Source: CBDFGS01 sp965247255
GTDB lineage: Bacteria; Chloroflexota; Dehalococcoidia; Lucifugimonadales; CAUZJF01
DNA length: 64,000 nt
Assembly (NCBI GenBank): GCA_965247255.1
Contig: CBDFGS010000012.1
Span: forward strand, 310,001 to 374,000
Reading direction: 5' to 3'
Part shown: positions 24,895 through 32,788 of the stretch, one piece after another
Position numbering within the stretch: the stretch's first letter is position 1
How the letters are laid out: each line of letters starts with the position of its first letter
Position numbers and translations under genes: made by a program
The notes under the pieces: generated by a model
Databases searched by the model: none
Seen by the model: only the letters and a program-made list of their open reading frames with translations
What the model was told of the DNA's origin: nothing

Positions 24895-25938
24895 ATGGCA
24901 GTTCTTTATATAGCATCTGACGTGCGGGGCGCCGGAAAGACCGCTCTTTGCGTCGCCCTCGCCCGCGACCTGGCGAGCATCGGGAAGCGGGTGGCGCTTT
25001 TCAAGCCCCTCGGCGAACAGCCCCTCGGCGACAAGCCCCTCGGGGAGCCGGACGGCCCCCCCCCCGACACGGGCAACGAAGTCTTTCGACGGTTTTTTGA
25101 GGATGACGAGGTTGGGGACCAACTTGGTATCGGGGGGAAGCGGCTGACGGCGAAGGTGCTGGAGAGCATCACGACCGAGGCGAGGCGCCTGACAAGCGAG
25201 AGAGACGTGCTTCTGGTCGAAGGCGCCACCGGTCTATCGGACCAGGGAGCAAGCAGGCTTGTCGCCGCTCTGGACGCCCGCGTAGTAGTCGTATCGCGGT
25301 ATCGGCCCGACCTGGGAGCGCCGGACCTGGCCCGCTGGCAAAAGCTTTTCGGGGCCCGCACGGTAGGTTTCGTTATCAACGGCGTAACGAGACACAGGTC
25401 CTCGGACCTCGAGACCAGGCTGCTTCCGTCCATCGAGTCGCAATCTCTCAATTCGCTAGGCGTCATACCCGAGGACCGGCGGCTACTCGGCGTGACCGTA
25501 GGTTGGGTCGCAGACCGCCTGAATGGGCGGTTCCTGACCGGCGAAGAGTTCGCCGACGGCCTCGTCGAGCATTTCTTGGTCGGCGGGCTGGGCCTCGACT
25601 CCGGTGAGCTCTACTTCGGACTCAGGGAGAACAAGGCGGTGATCGTCCGGGGCGACCGCCCGGACATCCAGATGTCGGCGCTGGCCACGCGAATGAAATG
25701 CATGGTCCTCACCTACGGCATCGAGCCCATCGAGTACGTGCTCAACGAGGCGGAGCTCGAACAGGTGCCCGCGATTCTCGTCGAGTCCGACACTATGGCC
25801 ACCATGGCCTCGCTAAGCGACGCAACGCGGGACTCCCCCCTCCTGGACCATCCCGCCAAAGCCGACAGGGTCGCCGAGCTGGTCGCCGGCCACGTCGACC
25901 TCGCCTCGATATACGCGGGCCTGGACCTGAGCGCCTAA
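24895..25938 (+). CDS. P-loop BioD-like/DRTGG-domain protein (Pta N-terminal type)
   Basis: The ATG at 24895 was chosen; GGAG sits 7 nt upstream, whereas a TTG four codons earlier has none. The 347-residue protein begins VLYIASDVRGAGKTALCVALA, a dethiobiotin-synthetase-type P-loop, and contains LLVEGATGLSDQ and GFVINGV. From about residue 220 it has a DRTGG domain (ENKAVIVRGDRPDIQMSALAT, VPAILVESDTMATM). The same two domains form the N-terminal half of long phosphotransacetylases, but the catalytic acetyltransferase domain is absent. Free-standing versions are probably regulatory nucleotide-binding proteins. LGEQPLGDKPLGEP near residue 40 is a short internal repeat. Confidence 0.85.
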   Translation: MAVLYIASDVRGAGKTALCVALARDLASIGKRVALFKPLGEQPLGDKPLGEPDGPPPDTGNEVFRRFFEDDEVGDQLGIGGKRLTAKVLESITTEARRLTSERDVLLVEGATGLSDQGASRLVAALDARVVVVSRYRPDLGAPDLARWQKLFGARTVGFVINGVTRHRSSDLETRLLPSIESQSLNSLGVIPEDRRLLGVTVGWVADRLNGRFLTGEEFADGLVEHFLVGGLGLDSGELYFGLRENKAVIVRGDRPDIQMSALATRMKCMVLTYGIEPIEYVLNEAELEQVPAILVESDTMATMASLSDATRDSPLLDHPAKADRVAELVAGHVDLASIYAGLDLSA

Positions 25939-25970
25939 GACGAACGCCCGCTTTCTCCCCCCACACCATT

Positions 25971-25998
25971 TCCTCTGTGTTCTCTGTGCCCTCCGTGG
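25971..25998. repeat. 28-bp repeat, identical to 48275-48302
   Basis: The sequence tcctctgtgttctctgtgcc with ctccgtgg after it is found unchanged at 48275-48302. Both copies lie in intergenic DNA a short way before a promoter. Similar short repeats are widespread in bacterial genomes; the role is unknown. Confidence 0.7.
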
Positions 25999-26008
25999 GG
26001 AATCGATG

Positions 26009-26014
26009 TATAAT
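26009..26014 (+). promoter_or_regulatory. -10 element of the polyamine operon
   Basis: A perfect TATAAT lies 50 bp before the speH start. No convincing -35 is seen; the region where it should lie overlaps the end of the 28-bp repeat. Confidence 0.5.
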
Positions 26015-26064
26015 GTCGTTCCGCTGAAATCCGCACTCGAAAATTCATCACGGAGGGTCGGTGG

Positions 26065-26430
26065 TTGGCGCTCGGAACTCATCTCCTCTTAGACCTGCGG
26101 CAGTGCGACACCGAGCTGCTGGACGACGTCGGCTATATCAGGGAGGCGATGCTCGGAGCCGCTGATGAAGCCGGCGCTACCGTCGTTGGACAGTCCTTCC
26201 ACAAGTTCAACCCAAGAGGCGTCACGGGTATCATCGCCATCTCGGAATCTCATCTGTGCATCCACACGTGGCCGGAGCACGGCTACGCTGCTGTAGATAT
26301 CTTCACCTGCGGGCTGGGTTTCAAGCCCAACCGCGCGGCCCAGCTGATCGTGGAGCGCCTCCGCTGCGCCGAGCCATCCATCACCGAGGTCAAGCGCGGC
26401 CTGAGCACCACCGAGCCCGTCGCAGTCTGA
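26065..26430 (+). CDS. speH: S-adenosylmethionine decarboxylase proenzyme
   Basis: The 121-residue protein has the class 1B self-cleavage region ISESHLCIHTWPEHGYAAVDIFTCG. Cleavage between E61 and S62 would yield the pyruvoyl group, with H67 and C82-type residues in place. It makes decarboxylated S-adenosylmethionine, the aminopropyl donor for spermidine. The start is a TTG at 26065 with GGAGGG 7 nt upstream. The spermidine synthase gene begins 23 bp downstream, so the pair forms a polyamine operon. Length is normal for bacterial SpeH. Confidence 0.96.
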   Translation: MALGTHLLLDLRQCDTELLDDVGYIREAMLGAADEAGATVVGQSFHKFNPRGVTGIIAISESHLCIHTWPEHGYAAVDIFTCGLGFKPNRAAQLIVERLRCAEPSITEVKRGLSTTEPVAV

Positions 26431-26453
26431 TCGCCCGAGGCTGCCGCAACCCG

Positions 26454-27386
26454 ATGTCAGACCCCGCCGCCCTCCTCACTCAAGGGGAGTGGCACTACGA
26501 GCACATCACCCCCGACCTGCTTCAGGTCGAGCGCGTCCGCAACATCATCTACGAGGGGCGTACTGCGTACCAGGCGGTGACCATCCAGGACACCGAGTGC
26601 TTCGGCCGGACGCTGGTCCTAGACGACAAGACCCAATCGACCGAGCTCGATGAGTTCGTGTACCACGAGGCGCTGGTGCAGCCGTCCATGGTCGCCCACC
26701 CTGCGCCACAGCGCGTTTTCGTGGCGGGCGGCGGCGAGGGCGCAACCCTGCGCGAGGTGCTCTCTCACCAGTCCGTGCAACAAGCGGTGATGGTCGATAT
26801 CGATCGCGAGGTCGTGGAGCTGTGCCGCCGCCATCTCGCAAGCTTCCATCGCGGCGCCTTCGACGACCCGCGGGTCGAGCTCCTCCACCTCGATGCTCTC
26901 GAGTACCTCGAGCAGACGGACCGCCGTTTCGACGTGGTCGTCGTAGACGTACCTGACCCGCTGGAAGCGGGCCCCGCCTACCACCTCTACACTCAGGAGT
27001 TCTACGAGCTGCTGAAAGACCGGCTGAGGCCTGGCGGAATGATCGTCGCGCAGTCCGGACCCACCGGCCCTGCATTCTACGAGCAGTGCTTCTCCGCCGT
27101 GGCCCGCACCATTGGCTCCGTCTTCCCCTCGGTGTTCGCGTACGACACCTTCGTGCCGTCGTTCGGCTCCGCCTGGGGGTTCGTGATCGGCTCCCTGGGG
27201 CCGGACCCTGCCGCGCTCACCCCCAAGGAGGTCGACCGTCGCGTAACTCAGCGTGTGACCGCCGATCTGCGCCACTACGACGGAACGACGCACCGCGGCA
27301 TGTTCTCCCTGCCCAAGTACCTGCGCGCCGCGCTGGACGCCGAGAAGCGCATCATCACCAACGCCAACCCGTTGTTCGTAACGTAA
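26454..27386 (+). CDS. speE: Spermidine synthase
   Basis: The start is at MSDPAALLTQGEWHYEHITPD (26454); the longer open frame overlaps speH and is not used. The 310-residue protein has the polyamine synthase motifs: DECF-like DTECFGRTLVLDDKTQSTELDEFVYHEALVQP, the nucleotide loop VAGGGEGATLREVL (residues 90-103), MVDIDREVVELC and VVVDVPDPLEAGPAYHLYTQEFY, where Asp acts in catalysis. It transfers an aminopropyl group from decarboxylated AdoMet to putrescine in the cytoplasm. It is encoded directly after speH. Confidence 0.95.
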   Translation: MSDPAALLTQGEWHYEHITPDLLQVERVRNIIYEGRTAYQAVTIQDTECFGRTLVLDDKTQSTELDEFVYHEALVQPSMVAHPAPQRVFVAGGGEGATLREVLSHQSVQQAVMVDIDREVVELCRRHLASFHRGAFDDPRVELLHLDALEYLEQTDRRFDVVVVDVPDPLEAGPAYHLYTQEFYELLKDRLRPGGMIVAQSGPTGPAFYEQCFSAVARTIGSVFPSVFAYDTFVPSFGSAWGFVIGSLGPDPAALTPKEVDRRVTQRVTADLRHYDGTTHRGMFSLPKYLRAALDAEKRIITNANPLFVT

Positions 27387-27449
27387 GGCCTAGCCCCGCG
27401 AGTCGTACTCGCCAAAAGGGCTCGCCCGCTAACAGAGATGAGGAGACGG

Positions 27450-28541
27450 ATGAAAGCCGCGGTCCTATACGAGCGCAATAGTCCGGTCGTCGTCGAAGAC
27501 ATCGAGGTGCAAGGTCCTCGCCATGGAGAGGTCCTCGTGAAGGTTGCTGCAACCGGGGTCTGCCACAGCTGCTACCACGTCGTAACCGGGACCCTGGATT
27601 ACCCCCTGCCCACCGTGCTTGGAGACGAGGGGGCGGGCGTCGTGGAGGAGGTCGGGGAAGGCGTGACCCTCGTACAGCCGGGGGACCACGTCGTGCTCTC
27701 CTGGGCGCCGTCCTGCGGTCATTGCATCTACTGCATACAGGGGTATGCCAGTGTGTGCCTGACGGCGAGTCGCATCGAGAGGGGCAAGATGCCGGATGGC
27801 ACGACGCGCTATAAGAAAAACGGCAGGCCGATACATCACTTCGCCCGAGTCTCGTCTTTCGCGGAGTACACCGTCATACCGCAGGAGTCGGCGGTCCCGA
27901 TCGACAAGGACATCCCGCTGGACGTGGCGGCCCTCGTCGGGTGCAGCGTTACGACGGGGGTCTGCGCGGTCACCAACACCGCTCGCGTCCGCCCTGGAAG
28001 CAGCGTCGTCGTCTTCGGCGTTGGTGGGATCGGGCTGAACGTGGTCCAGGGGGCAGTCCTGGCCGGCGCGGTGAAGATCATCGCGGTGGACCTCCTCGAC
28101 TCCAGACTCGAGATGGCGCGCCAGTTTGGCGCCACGCACACGGTTAACGCCGCTGAGTCCGACCCGCTCCCTGAGATAAAGGCGTTGACGGACGGACTTG
28201 GCGCCGACTATGCATTCGAGGCCATCGGGACGGCGACCACCTACCAGCAGTCGGTCCTCGCCATTCGAAGCAGAGGGATGGCGGTATGGATCGGAGCGCC
28301 GCCCCTCGAGCCCCTGTCACTCGACGCCGGCGCGGTGTTCTGGGGCGAGAAGACCGTCATGGGAAGCAACTACGGCTCCGCGCGTCCTCGCCGTGACATG
28401 CCGCGGCTACTGGCGCTCTACCGGGCCGGGCGGCTGAAGCTGGACGAGCTTATCACCCGGACCTACAGTCTTGAGCAAGTCAACGAGGCTTTCGACGACA
28501 TGCTAAAGGGAAAGGTTGCGCGCGGACTGATCCGCTTTTGA
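27450..28541 (+). CDS. Zinc-type alcohol dehydrogenase family protein
   Basis: The ATG at 27450 has AGGAG 7 nt upstream and is preferred to one 12 nt earlier. The 363-residue protein has the structural zinc cluster C89, C92, C95, C103, a catalytic-site GVCHSCYH (C38), GCSVTTGVCAV and the Rossmann loop VVVFGVGGIGLNVVQGA. The usual GHE of the catalytic zinc site reads GDE (D59), an uncommon change that may still bind metal. It belongs to the medium-chain dehydrogenases acting on alcohols or aldehydes with NAD(P). The Gfo/Idh/MocA-like gene follows 24 bp downstream, so a shared pathway is likely, but the substrate is unknown. Confidence 0.9.
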   Translation: MKAAVLYERNSPVVVEDIEVQGPRHGEVLVKVAATGVCHSCYHVVTGTLDYPLPTVLGDEGAGVVEEVGEGVTLVQPGDHVVLSWAPSCGHCIYCIQGYASVCLTASRIERGKMPDGTTRYKKNGRPIHHFARVSSFAEYTVIPQESAVPIDKDIPLDVAALVGCSVTTGVCAVTNTARVRPGSSVVVFGVGGIGLNVVQGAVLAGAVKIIAVDLLDSRLEMARQFGATHTVNAAESDPLPEIKALTDGLGADYAFEAIGTATTYQQSVLAIRSRGMAVWIGAPPLEPLSLDAGAVFWGEKTVMGSNYGSARPRRDMPRLLALYRAGRLKLDELITRTYSLEQVNEAFDDMLKGKVARGLIRF

Positions 28542-28565
28542 TTCGGTAGCATTAGGAGCGTGGCG

Positions 28566-29627
28566 ATGAACAGAATCAGGATAGGGGTCATCGGCGCTGG
28601 GCGGGTGGCGCGGGACAGACAACTGCCCGCGTTGAAGGCCATCCCGCGTGTAGAGCTGCAGTCGGTCTGGTCGCGCGACCCCGCAAACACCGCCAGTGCC
28701 GTCTCCGAATTCGGCTTCCGGGAGACGGCCGGCGACTGGCGCGAGATCGCCGAGTCGCCCGATGTCGACGCGGTAGTCATATCGACTCCTCCGGTCCTGC
28801 ATCTCCCGGCTACGGTTGCCGCGCTGGAAGCCGGCAAGCACGTCCTGTGCCAGGCACGCATGGCCCGCAACCTGAACGAAGCCCAGGAGATGGAGCAGGC
28901 GGCCCGGGACTCCGGTCTCGTTACGACGCTCTACCCGCCCCGCCCTGGACTAAAAGGCGACCGCGTCATGAAACGCCTCATAAACGAAGAGGGCTACCTG
29001 GGCGAGATCCGTGAGGTGAGGGTGTCTGGCATCGACAACGAGGCTGGACGGGACCAGTACCACTGGCGTACCGATCCGGAGGTCTCCGGCGTCAACGCCA
29101 TGAGGCTGGGACTCTGGGCCGAGGTGCTGCACCGCTGGGTGGGCACGGCTACATCCGTGGTGGCGAGCGGTAAGACGCACAGTAAACGGCGCAGGACGCT
29201 GGAGGGAGGCTGGGCGGAGGCTGTGGTCCCAGACTCGCTGGCCATATCCGCCCAGATGGAGTGCGGCGCCACCGCCAGCTTCCACTTCTCGGCGGTCGCC
29301 GCGCACCCTCCGGACCTGGCCATCGAGCTCTACGGCTCCAAGGGCGCTCTGGTCTACAACCTCGCGATGGACGAGATAAGAGGCGCGGCCGAAGCGGGCG
29401 GGAGCATGCAACCCATAAATATCCCGCCCGAAGAGGTGCGAACCCACGACACCGACGCCGAGTTCGTGCGCGCAATCCGAGAGGGCACGCCCGTCTCGCC
29501 GGACTTCGAGGAGGGGCTGCGCTATATGGAGTTCAGCGAGGCAGTGGCCCAGTCCCTCATGAGCGGCGCTGCCGTAGCCGTGCCTCCCGAGCCAAAGATG
29601 CGCTCCTGGGGCCGCCTCCTGGAGTGA
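28566..29627 (+). CDS. Gfo/Idh/MocA-like oxidoreductase lacking the EKP motif
   Basis: The ATG at 28566 has AGGAG 7 nt upstream; the GTG two codons earlier lies almost on that site. The 353-residue protein has the Rossmann start IRIGVIGAGRVARDRQLPALKAI and the family's second domain with WAEVLHRWVG and ATASFHFSAVA. The canonical GKHVLCEKP motif reads GKHVLCQARMA, so the Lys normally used in catalysis is missing. It may bind NAD(P) and a substrate without being a standard dehydrogenase. It follows the alcohol dehydrogenase gene closely, probably in one transcript. Confidence 0.85.
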   Translation: MNRIRIGVIGAGRVARDRQLPALKAIPRVELQSVWSRDPANTASAVSEFGFRETAGDWREIAESPDVDAVVISTPPVLHLPATVAALEAGKHVLCQARMARNLNEAQEMEQAARDSGLVTTLYPPRPGLKGDRVMKRLINEEGYLGEIREVRVSGIDNEAGRDQYHWRTDPEVSGVNAMRLGLWAEVLHRWVGTATSVVASGKTHSKRRRTLEGGWAEAVVPDSLAISAQMECGATASFHFSAVAAHPPDLAIELYGSKGALVYNLAMDEIRGAAEAGGSMQPINIPPEEVRTHDTDAEFVRAIREGTPVSPDFEEGLRYMEFSEAVAQSLMSGAAVAVPPEPKMRSWGRLLE

Positions 29628-29693
29628 CTATCGCAATAGCGTTCCGTGAGCGGACACGCTGGTTCCACATATTGAAAGTATGCACCGCTCCCG

Positions 29694-29734
29694 TCCCCCT
29701 CTTTGGAAAAGAGGGGCTAGGGGAGATTTTCCCC
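29694..29734. repeat. Dispersed G/C-run palindromic repeat
   Basis: The element ccccctctttggaaaagagg followed by ggctaggggagattttcccc can fold into a hairpin. Related copies are at 42445-42484 (cccccctttgaaaaaggggg) and 59731-59766 (opposite orientation). They are intergenic or overlap gene ends; sequences of this type are common in bacteria. Confidence 0.65.
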
Positions 29735-29789
29735 TGACGAGCGAATAGCCCTCCCTCAATCTCCCAACCGCAAAGCGACGCACCCCCGG

Positions 29790-29798
29790 TGCTATAAT
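29790..29798 (+). promoter_or_regulatory. Extended -10 promoter of pcrA
   Basis: TGCTATAAT lies 15 bp before the ATG at 29814. The predicted transcript would have a leader of about 9 nt, too short for a normal ribosome site. Confidence 0.6.
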
Positions 29799-29813
29799 TC
29801 CACCAGGTTTCCT

Positions 29814-32054
29814 ATGCCGCCGGACTTCCTCGATGGACTGAACCCCAACCAGCGCGAAGCCGTCGAGGCCATCGATGGGCCGCTGCTCATAATCGCGGGG
29901 CCGGGGAGCGGCAAGACCCGCGTGATTACCCATCGCGCGGCCTACCTCGTCCACACCTGCGGGGTCAGCCCCTACCGCATCGCCGCGGTCACCTTCACCA
30001 ACAAGGCCGCACGCGAAATGCGCCAGCGGCTGGGCCCGCTCATCGGCAAAGAGGCCGAGCGGCTCACCGTCAGCACCTTCCACGCCTTCTGCGCCATGGT
30101 CCTCCGCCGCGACGGGGACCACATCGGCCTGTCCCGAGACTTCGCCATCTACGACGACGTCGACCAGATCGCCCTTCTCAAGCAGAGCATGGAAGAGGCG
30201 AATGTCGACGCCAAGAAATTCCCTCCCCGAGCGATTCTCTCGGCGATCTCGGCGGCCAAGAGTCAGCTCATCGGCGTCGAAGGCTACGCCCTCAACGCCT
30301 CCAGCCCCTACGAAGAGATCGTTCACCGCGCATACGAGGTCTACGAGCGCCTCTTGTCGATGAACTCCGCCGTGGACTTCGACGACCTCCTGGTCAAGAC
30401 CCACACCCTGTTCGATAAGGTCCCGGACGTCTCCGCCAAGTACCAGGACCGCTACGTCCACTTCATGATCGACGAGTTCCAGGACACCAACATCGCCCAG
30501 TACGCCATAGCCAGGCTGCTCTGCTCCAAGTACCGGAACATGTGCGTCGTGGGCGACCCCGACCAGTCGATCTACTCCTGGCGCAACGCCGACATCAGAA
30601 ATATCCTCAGCTTCAAGAAGGACTATCCGGACGCCAGGGTCATCGCGCTCGAGGAGAACTATCGCTCCACCCAGACGATCCTCAACGCGGCGCAGAAACT
30701 CATTGGGCCGAACGAGCAGCGCCTGGAGCGAGAGCTGTGGACCAAGAACGGGTACGGCGTTCCAATCACGGTGGCCGAGGGCCACAACGAGCGGGAGGAG
30801 GCGCAACTCGTGCTGCGCGAGGTCGAGAGACTGGTCCGCAGCGACGGCTACAAGCGGGGGCAAGCCGCCGTCATGTACCGGGTCAACGCCCAGTCCAGGG
30901 CGCTTGAGGAAGCGTGCCTGCGCCACGGTGTGCCGTACCAGCTCATCGGCAGCATCCGCTTCTATCAGAGGCAGGAGATCAAGGACGTGGTCGCCTATCT
31001 GCGCCTGGCGGCCATCGGCGACGACGTAAGCTTCTCAAGGGTCGCCAACGTCCCGACGCGAGGCATTGGCCAGCGCACAATGGACGAGCTTACAAGGACC
31101 GCCAGAGACAACGAGACCATCATGCTCGACGCCATCGACGCGCTGGCCCAGAACGGCCACGGCCCGCTCTCCCTCGCCGCGCGCTCGCTCAGAGCCCTCA
31201 CCGATTTCCGCGGGCTGATAAGGGGCCTCGCGGAGGAGGTCGAGACGCTCAACCTTGTTGAGCTCATCGATCTGGTCCTCGAGCGTACCGGGTATGGCGC
31301 TTATACACGGGAGCACGCGGACCGCGGCGAGGAACGCTGGGAGAACATTCAGGAGTTTCGCAACTCGGCGCGAGACTACGTGCACATCGGCGGCCGCGAC
31401 GCGCTCACCGCGTTCCTGGAGCAGGTCACGCTCGTTAGCGACGTCGACAGTCTGGAGGAGAAGGCCGATGCCCTCACGCTGATCACCCTGCACCAGGCGA
31501 AGGGGCTGGAGTTCCCGGTGGTGTTCATCGTGGGAATGGAGGAGGGGCTGCTCCCCCACATCAGGGCCCTCGACAACCCGGAGGAGATGGAGGAAGAGCG
31601 CCGCCTTTGCTACGTCGGCGTCACCCGCGCGAAAGAGCGCCTCTACCTCTTCAGGGCGTTCCGCCGTGGCTTTCGCGGGACCTACGGCGGCGAGGCTGCA
31701 GAGCCGTCGCGGTTCTTGAGAGACATACCAAGGGAGCTCATCGCAGCCGCTCCGCGTGGCCAGCCGGTCCGCGTTGCCGGCGCGAGCACCAGACAGAATC
31801 AGCGGCCACAAACGGCACCTGGAGGGGTCGACGGCGCCGCCACCGAACGCGCACCCACGGAACGCCCCGCCGAGTCGCCGCCGAAGCCCTCGCTGGCTAC
31901 TGGCGACAAGGTGCGCCACGCCACCTTCGGGGACGGCATAGTCACCGGCACCAAGCCGTCGGGCGCCGACACCGAGGTCACCGTCGCGTTCATCGACGGA
32001 GCGGGGATCAAGAGGCTGCTCCTGAGCTTCGCCCCGCTGGAGAAGGTGGGCTAG
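29814..32054 (+). CDS. pcrA: UvrD/PcrA-type DNA helicase
   Basis: The 746-residue superfamily 1A helicase has Walker A AGPGSGKTRVI (residues 28-38), AVTFTNKAAREMRQRL, STFHAFCAMVLR, DEFQDTN, VGDPDQSIYSWRNAD, LEENYRSTQTIL, TLHQAKGLEFPVVFIVGMEEGLLPH and RRLCYVGVTRAKERLYL. The C-terminus ends with the Tudor-like GDKVRHATFGDGIVTG module that lets PcrA/UvrD contact RNA polymerase, after a Pro/Thr-rich linker. It unwinds 3'-5' in nucleotide excision repair and conflict resolution. It is preceded by an extended -10 promoter and appears to be monocistronic. Confidence 0.95.
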   Translation: MPPDFLDGLNPNQREAVEAIDGPLLIIAGPGSGKTRVITHRAAYLVHTCGVSPYRIAAVTFTNKAAREMRQRLGPLIGKEAERLTVSTFHAFCAMVLRRDGDHIGLSRDFAIYDDVDQIALLKQSMEEANVDAKKFPPRAILSAISAAKSQLIGVEGYALNASSPYEEIVHRAYEVYERLLSMNSAVDFDDLLVKTHTLFDKVPDVSAKYQDRYVHFMIDEFQDTNIAQYAIARLLCSKYRNMCVVGDPDQSIYSWRNADIRNILSFKKDYPDARVIALEENYRSTQTILNAAQKLIGPNEQRLERELWTKNGYGVPITVAEGHNEREEAQLVLREVERLVRSDGYKRGQAAVMYRVNAQSRALEEACLRHGVPYQLIGSIRFYQRQEIKDVVAYLRLAAIGDDVSFSRVANVPTRGIGQRTMDELTRTARDNETIMLDAIDALAQNGHGPLSLAARSLRALTDFRGLIRGLAEEVETLNLVELIDLVLERTGYGAYTREHADRGEERWENIQEFRNSARDYVHIGGRDALTAFLEQVTLVSDVDSLEEKADALTLITLHQAKGLEFPVVFIVGMEEGLLPHIRALDNPEEMEEERRLCYVGVTRAKERLYLFRAFRRGFRGTYGGEAAEPSRFLRDIPRELIAAAPRGQPVRVAGASTRQNQRPQTAPGGVDGAATERAPTERPAESPPKPSLATGDKVRHATFGDGIVTGTKPSGADTEVTVAFIDGAGIKRLLLSFAPLEKVG

Positions 32055-32403
32055 CGCTTATCCAATAGCACGCGGGCCTGCGAGTTAGCGCCTCCCTTAT
32101 TACACGAGCCTTTTGATTTGAGCTAGGCTACCCGGAGCTAGCCTGGCCCAAGCTATTATTCTGAGTCCCGATCCTATCGTGACGAAGAATCGGGGCAGGG
32201 GTTTTGGGGGCAATCGGGCGCCGCTACCCATAGTCCTCGTCACTCTTCCGGGAAGCACTCGTCGAAAACGCAGTGGCCTCGCGTTGGCATGAGTTCTCCG
32301 GCTTTGTTGACTTTCACACCGCGCTCACCCCTACGCGCAGCTCGCGTTCGACTAGCAACCAGTCCCGCGGTCAAATCACGATGGCCCAGCCACCGCCCTA
32401 TCG
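32055..32403. other. Intergenic region before the copper operon
   Basis: About 350 bp without a supported gene. It holds an inverted repeat aggcta...tagcct near 32127-32143 and a degenerate dispersed repeat (attctgagtcccgat...gacgaagaatc) at about 32157-32191. No RNA gene is recognised. Confidence 0.5.
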
Positions 32404-32432
32404 TTGACAGACCCCGCCACTTGCGGTAATTT
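32404..32432 (+). promoter_or_regulatory. Promoter of csoR-copA
   Basis: TTGACA (32404-32409) and TAATTT (32427-32432) are 17 bp apart. The expected transcription start falls inside the palindrome at 32441-32457, placing the operator where a bound repressor would block transcription. Confidence 0.6.
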
Positions 32433-32440
32433 ATACCCAT

Positions 32441-32457
32441 ACCCCCTGGGTGGGGGT
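32441..32457 (+). promoter_or_regulatory. CsoR-type operator palindrome
   Basis: The arms ACCCCC and GGGGGT surround a 5-bp centre, preceded by ATACCCAT. C- and G-runs in this layout are characteristic of CsoR/RcnR-family operators. The site lies between the promoter and the csoR start at 32478, so copper-dependent autoregulation is the natural reading. Confidence 0.65.
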
Positions 32458-32477
32458 CTGGCGCAAGGAGCAACACC

Positions 32478-32786
32478 GTGGCAACCACACACAACGACCA
32501 CAACCACCAGGACGAAGACCTCCCCGAGGCCAAGCAAGACTCGCTCAAGCGATTGAGCTACATCGAGGGGCACCTCGCGGGCATCCGGCGCATGGTGGAC
32601 CAGGACAAGTACTGCGTCGACATCCTGAAGCAGACCTTCGCGGTGCGCCGCGCCATACAGGCGCTGGAGTCGCGGCTGCTCGAGGGTCACCTGCACACCT
32701 GCGTCATCGACGGCGTCAAGGACGGCCGCGAGGACGAGGTCCTCGGCGAGCTCCTCGAGCTCTACGCGCTCTCGGACAAGAGGTAG
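32478..32786 (+). CDS. csoR: CsoR-family copper-sensing repressor
   Basis: The 102-residue all-helical protein belongs to the CsoR/RcnR family. The copper fingerprint is complete: C46 in DKYCVDIL, H71 in EGHLHTC and C75, at the spacing of C36-H61-C65 in the mycobacterial protein. A His-rich N-terminus (HNDHNH) may add metal affinity. Cu(I) binding releases the repressor from DNA. The GTG start has AAGGAG 7 nt upstream. The copper ATPase gene begins 2 nt after its stop, and an operator-like palindrome lies upstream. Confidence 0.94.
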   Translation: MATTHNDHNHQDEDLPEAKQDSLKRLSYIEGHLAGIRRMVDQDKYCVDILKQTFAVRRAIQALESRLLEGHLHTCVIDGVKDGREDEVLGELLELYALSDKR

Positions 32787-32788
32787 AC

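Noticed and set aside
29628..30926. Antisense open frame over the start of pcrA, and another at 32762-33778 over copA
   Set aside because: The sense genes are certain from many motifs; the antisense products have no recognisable features.
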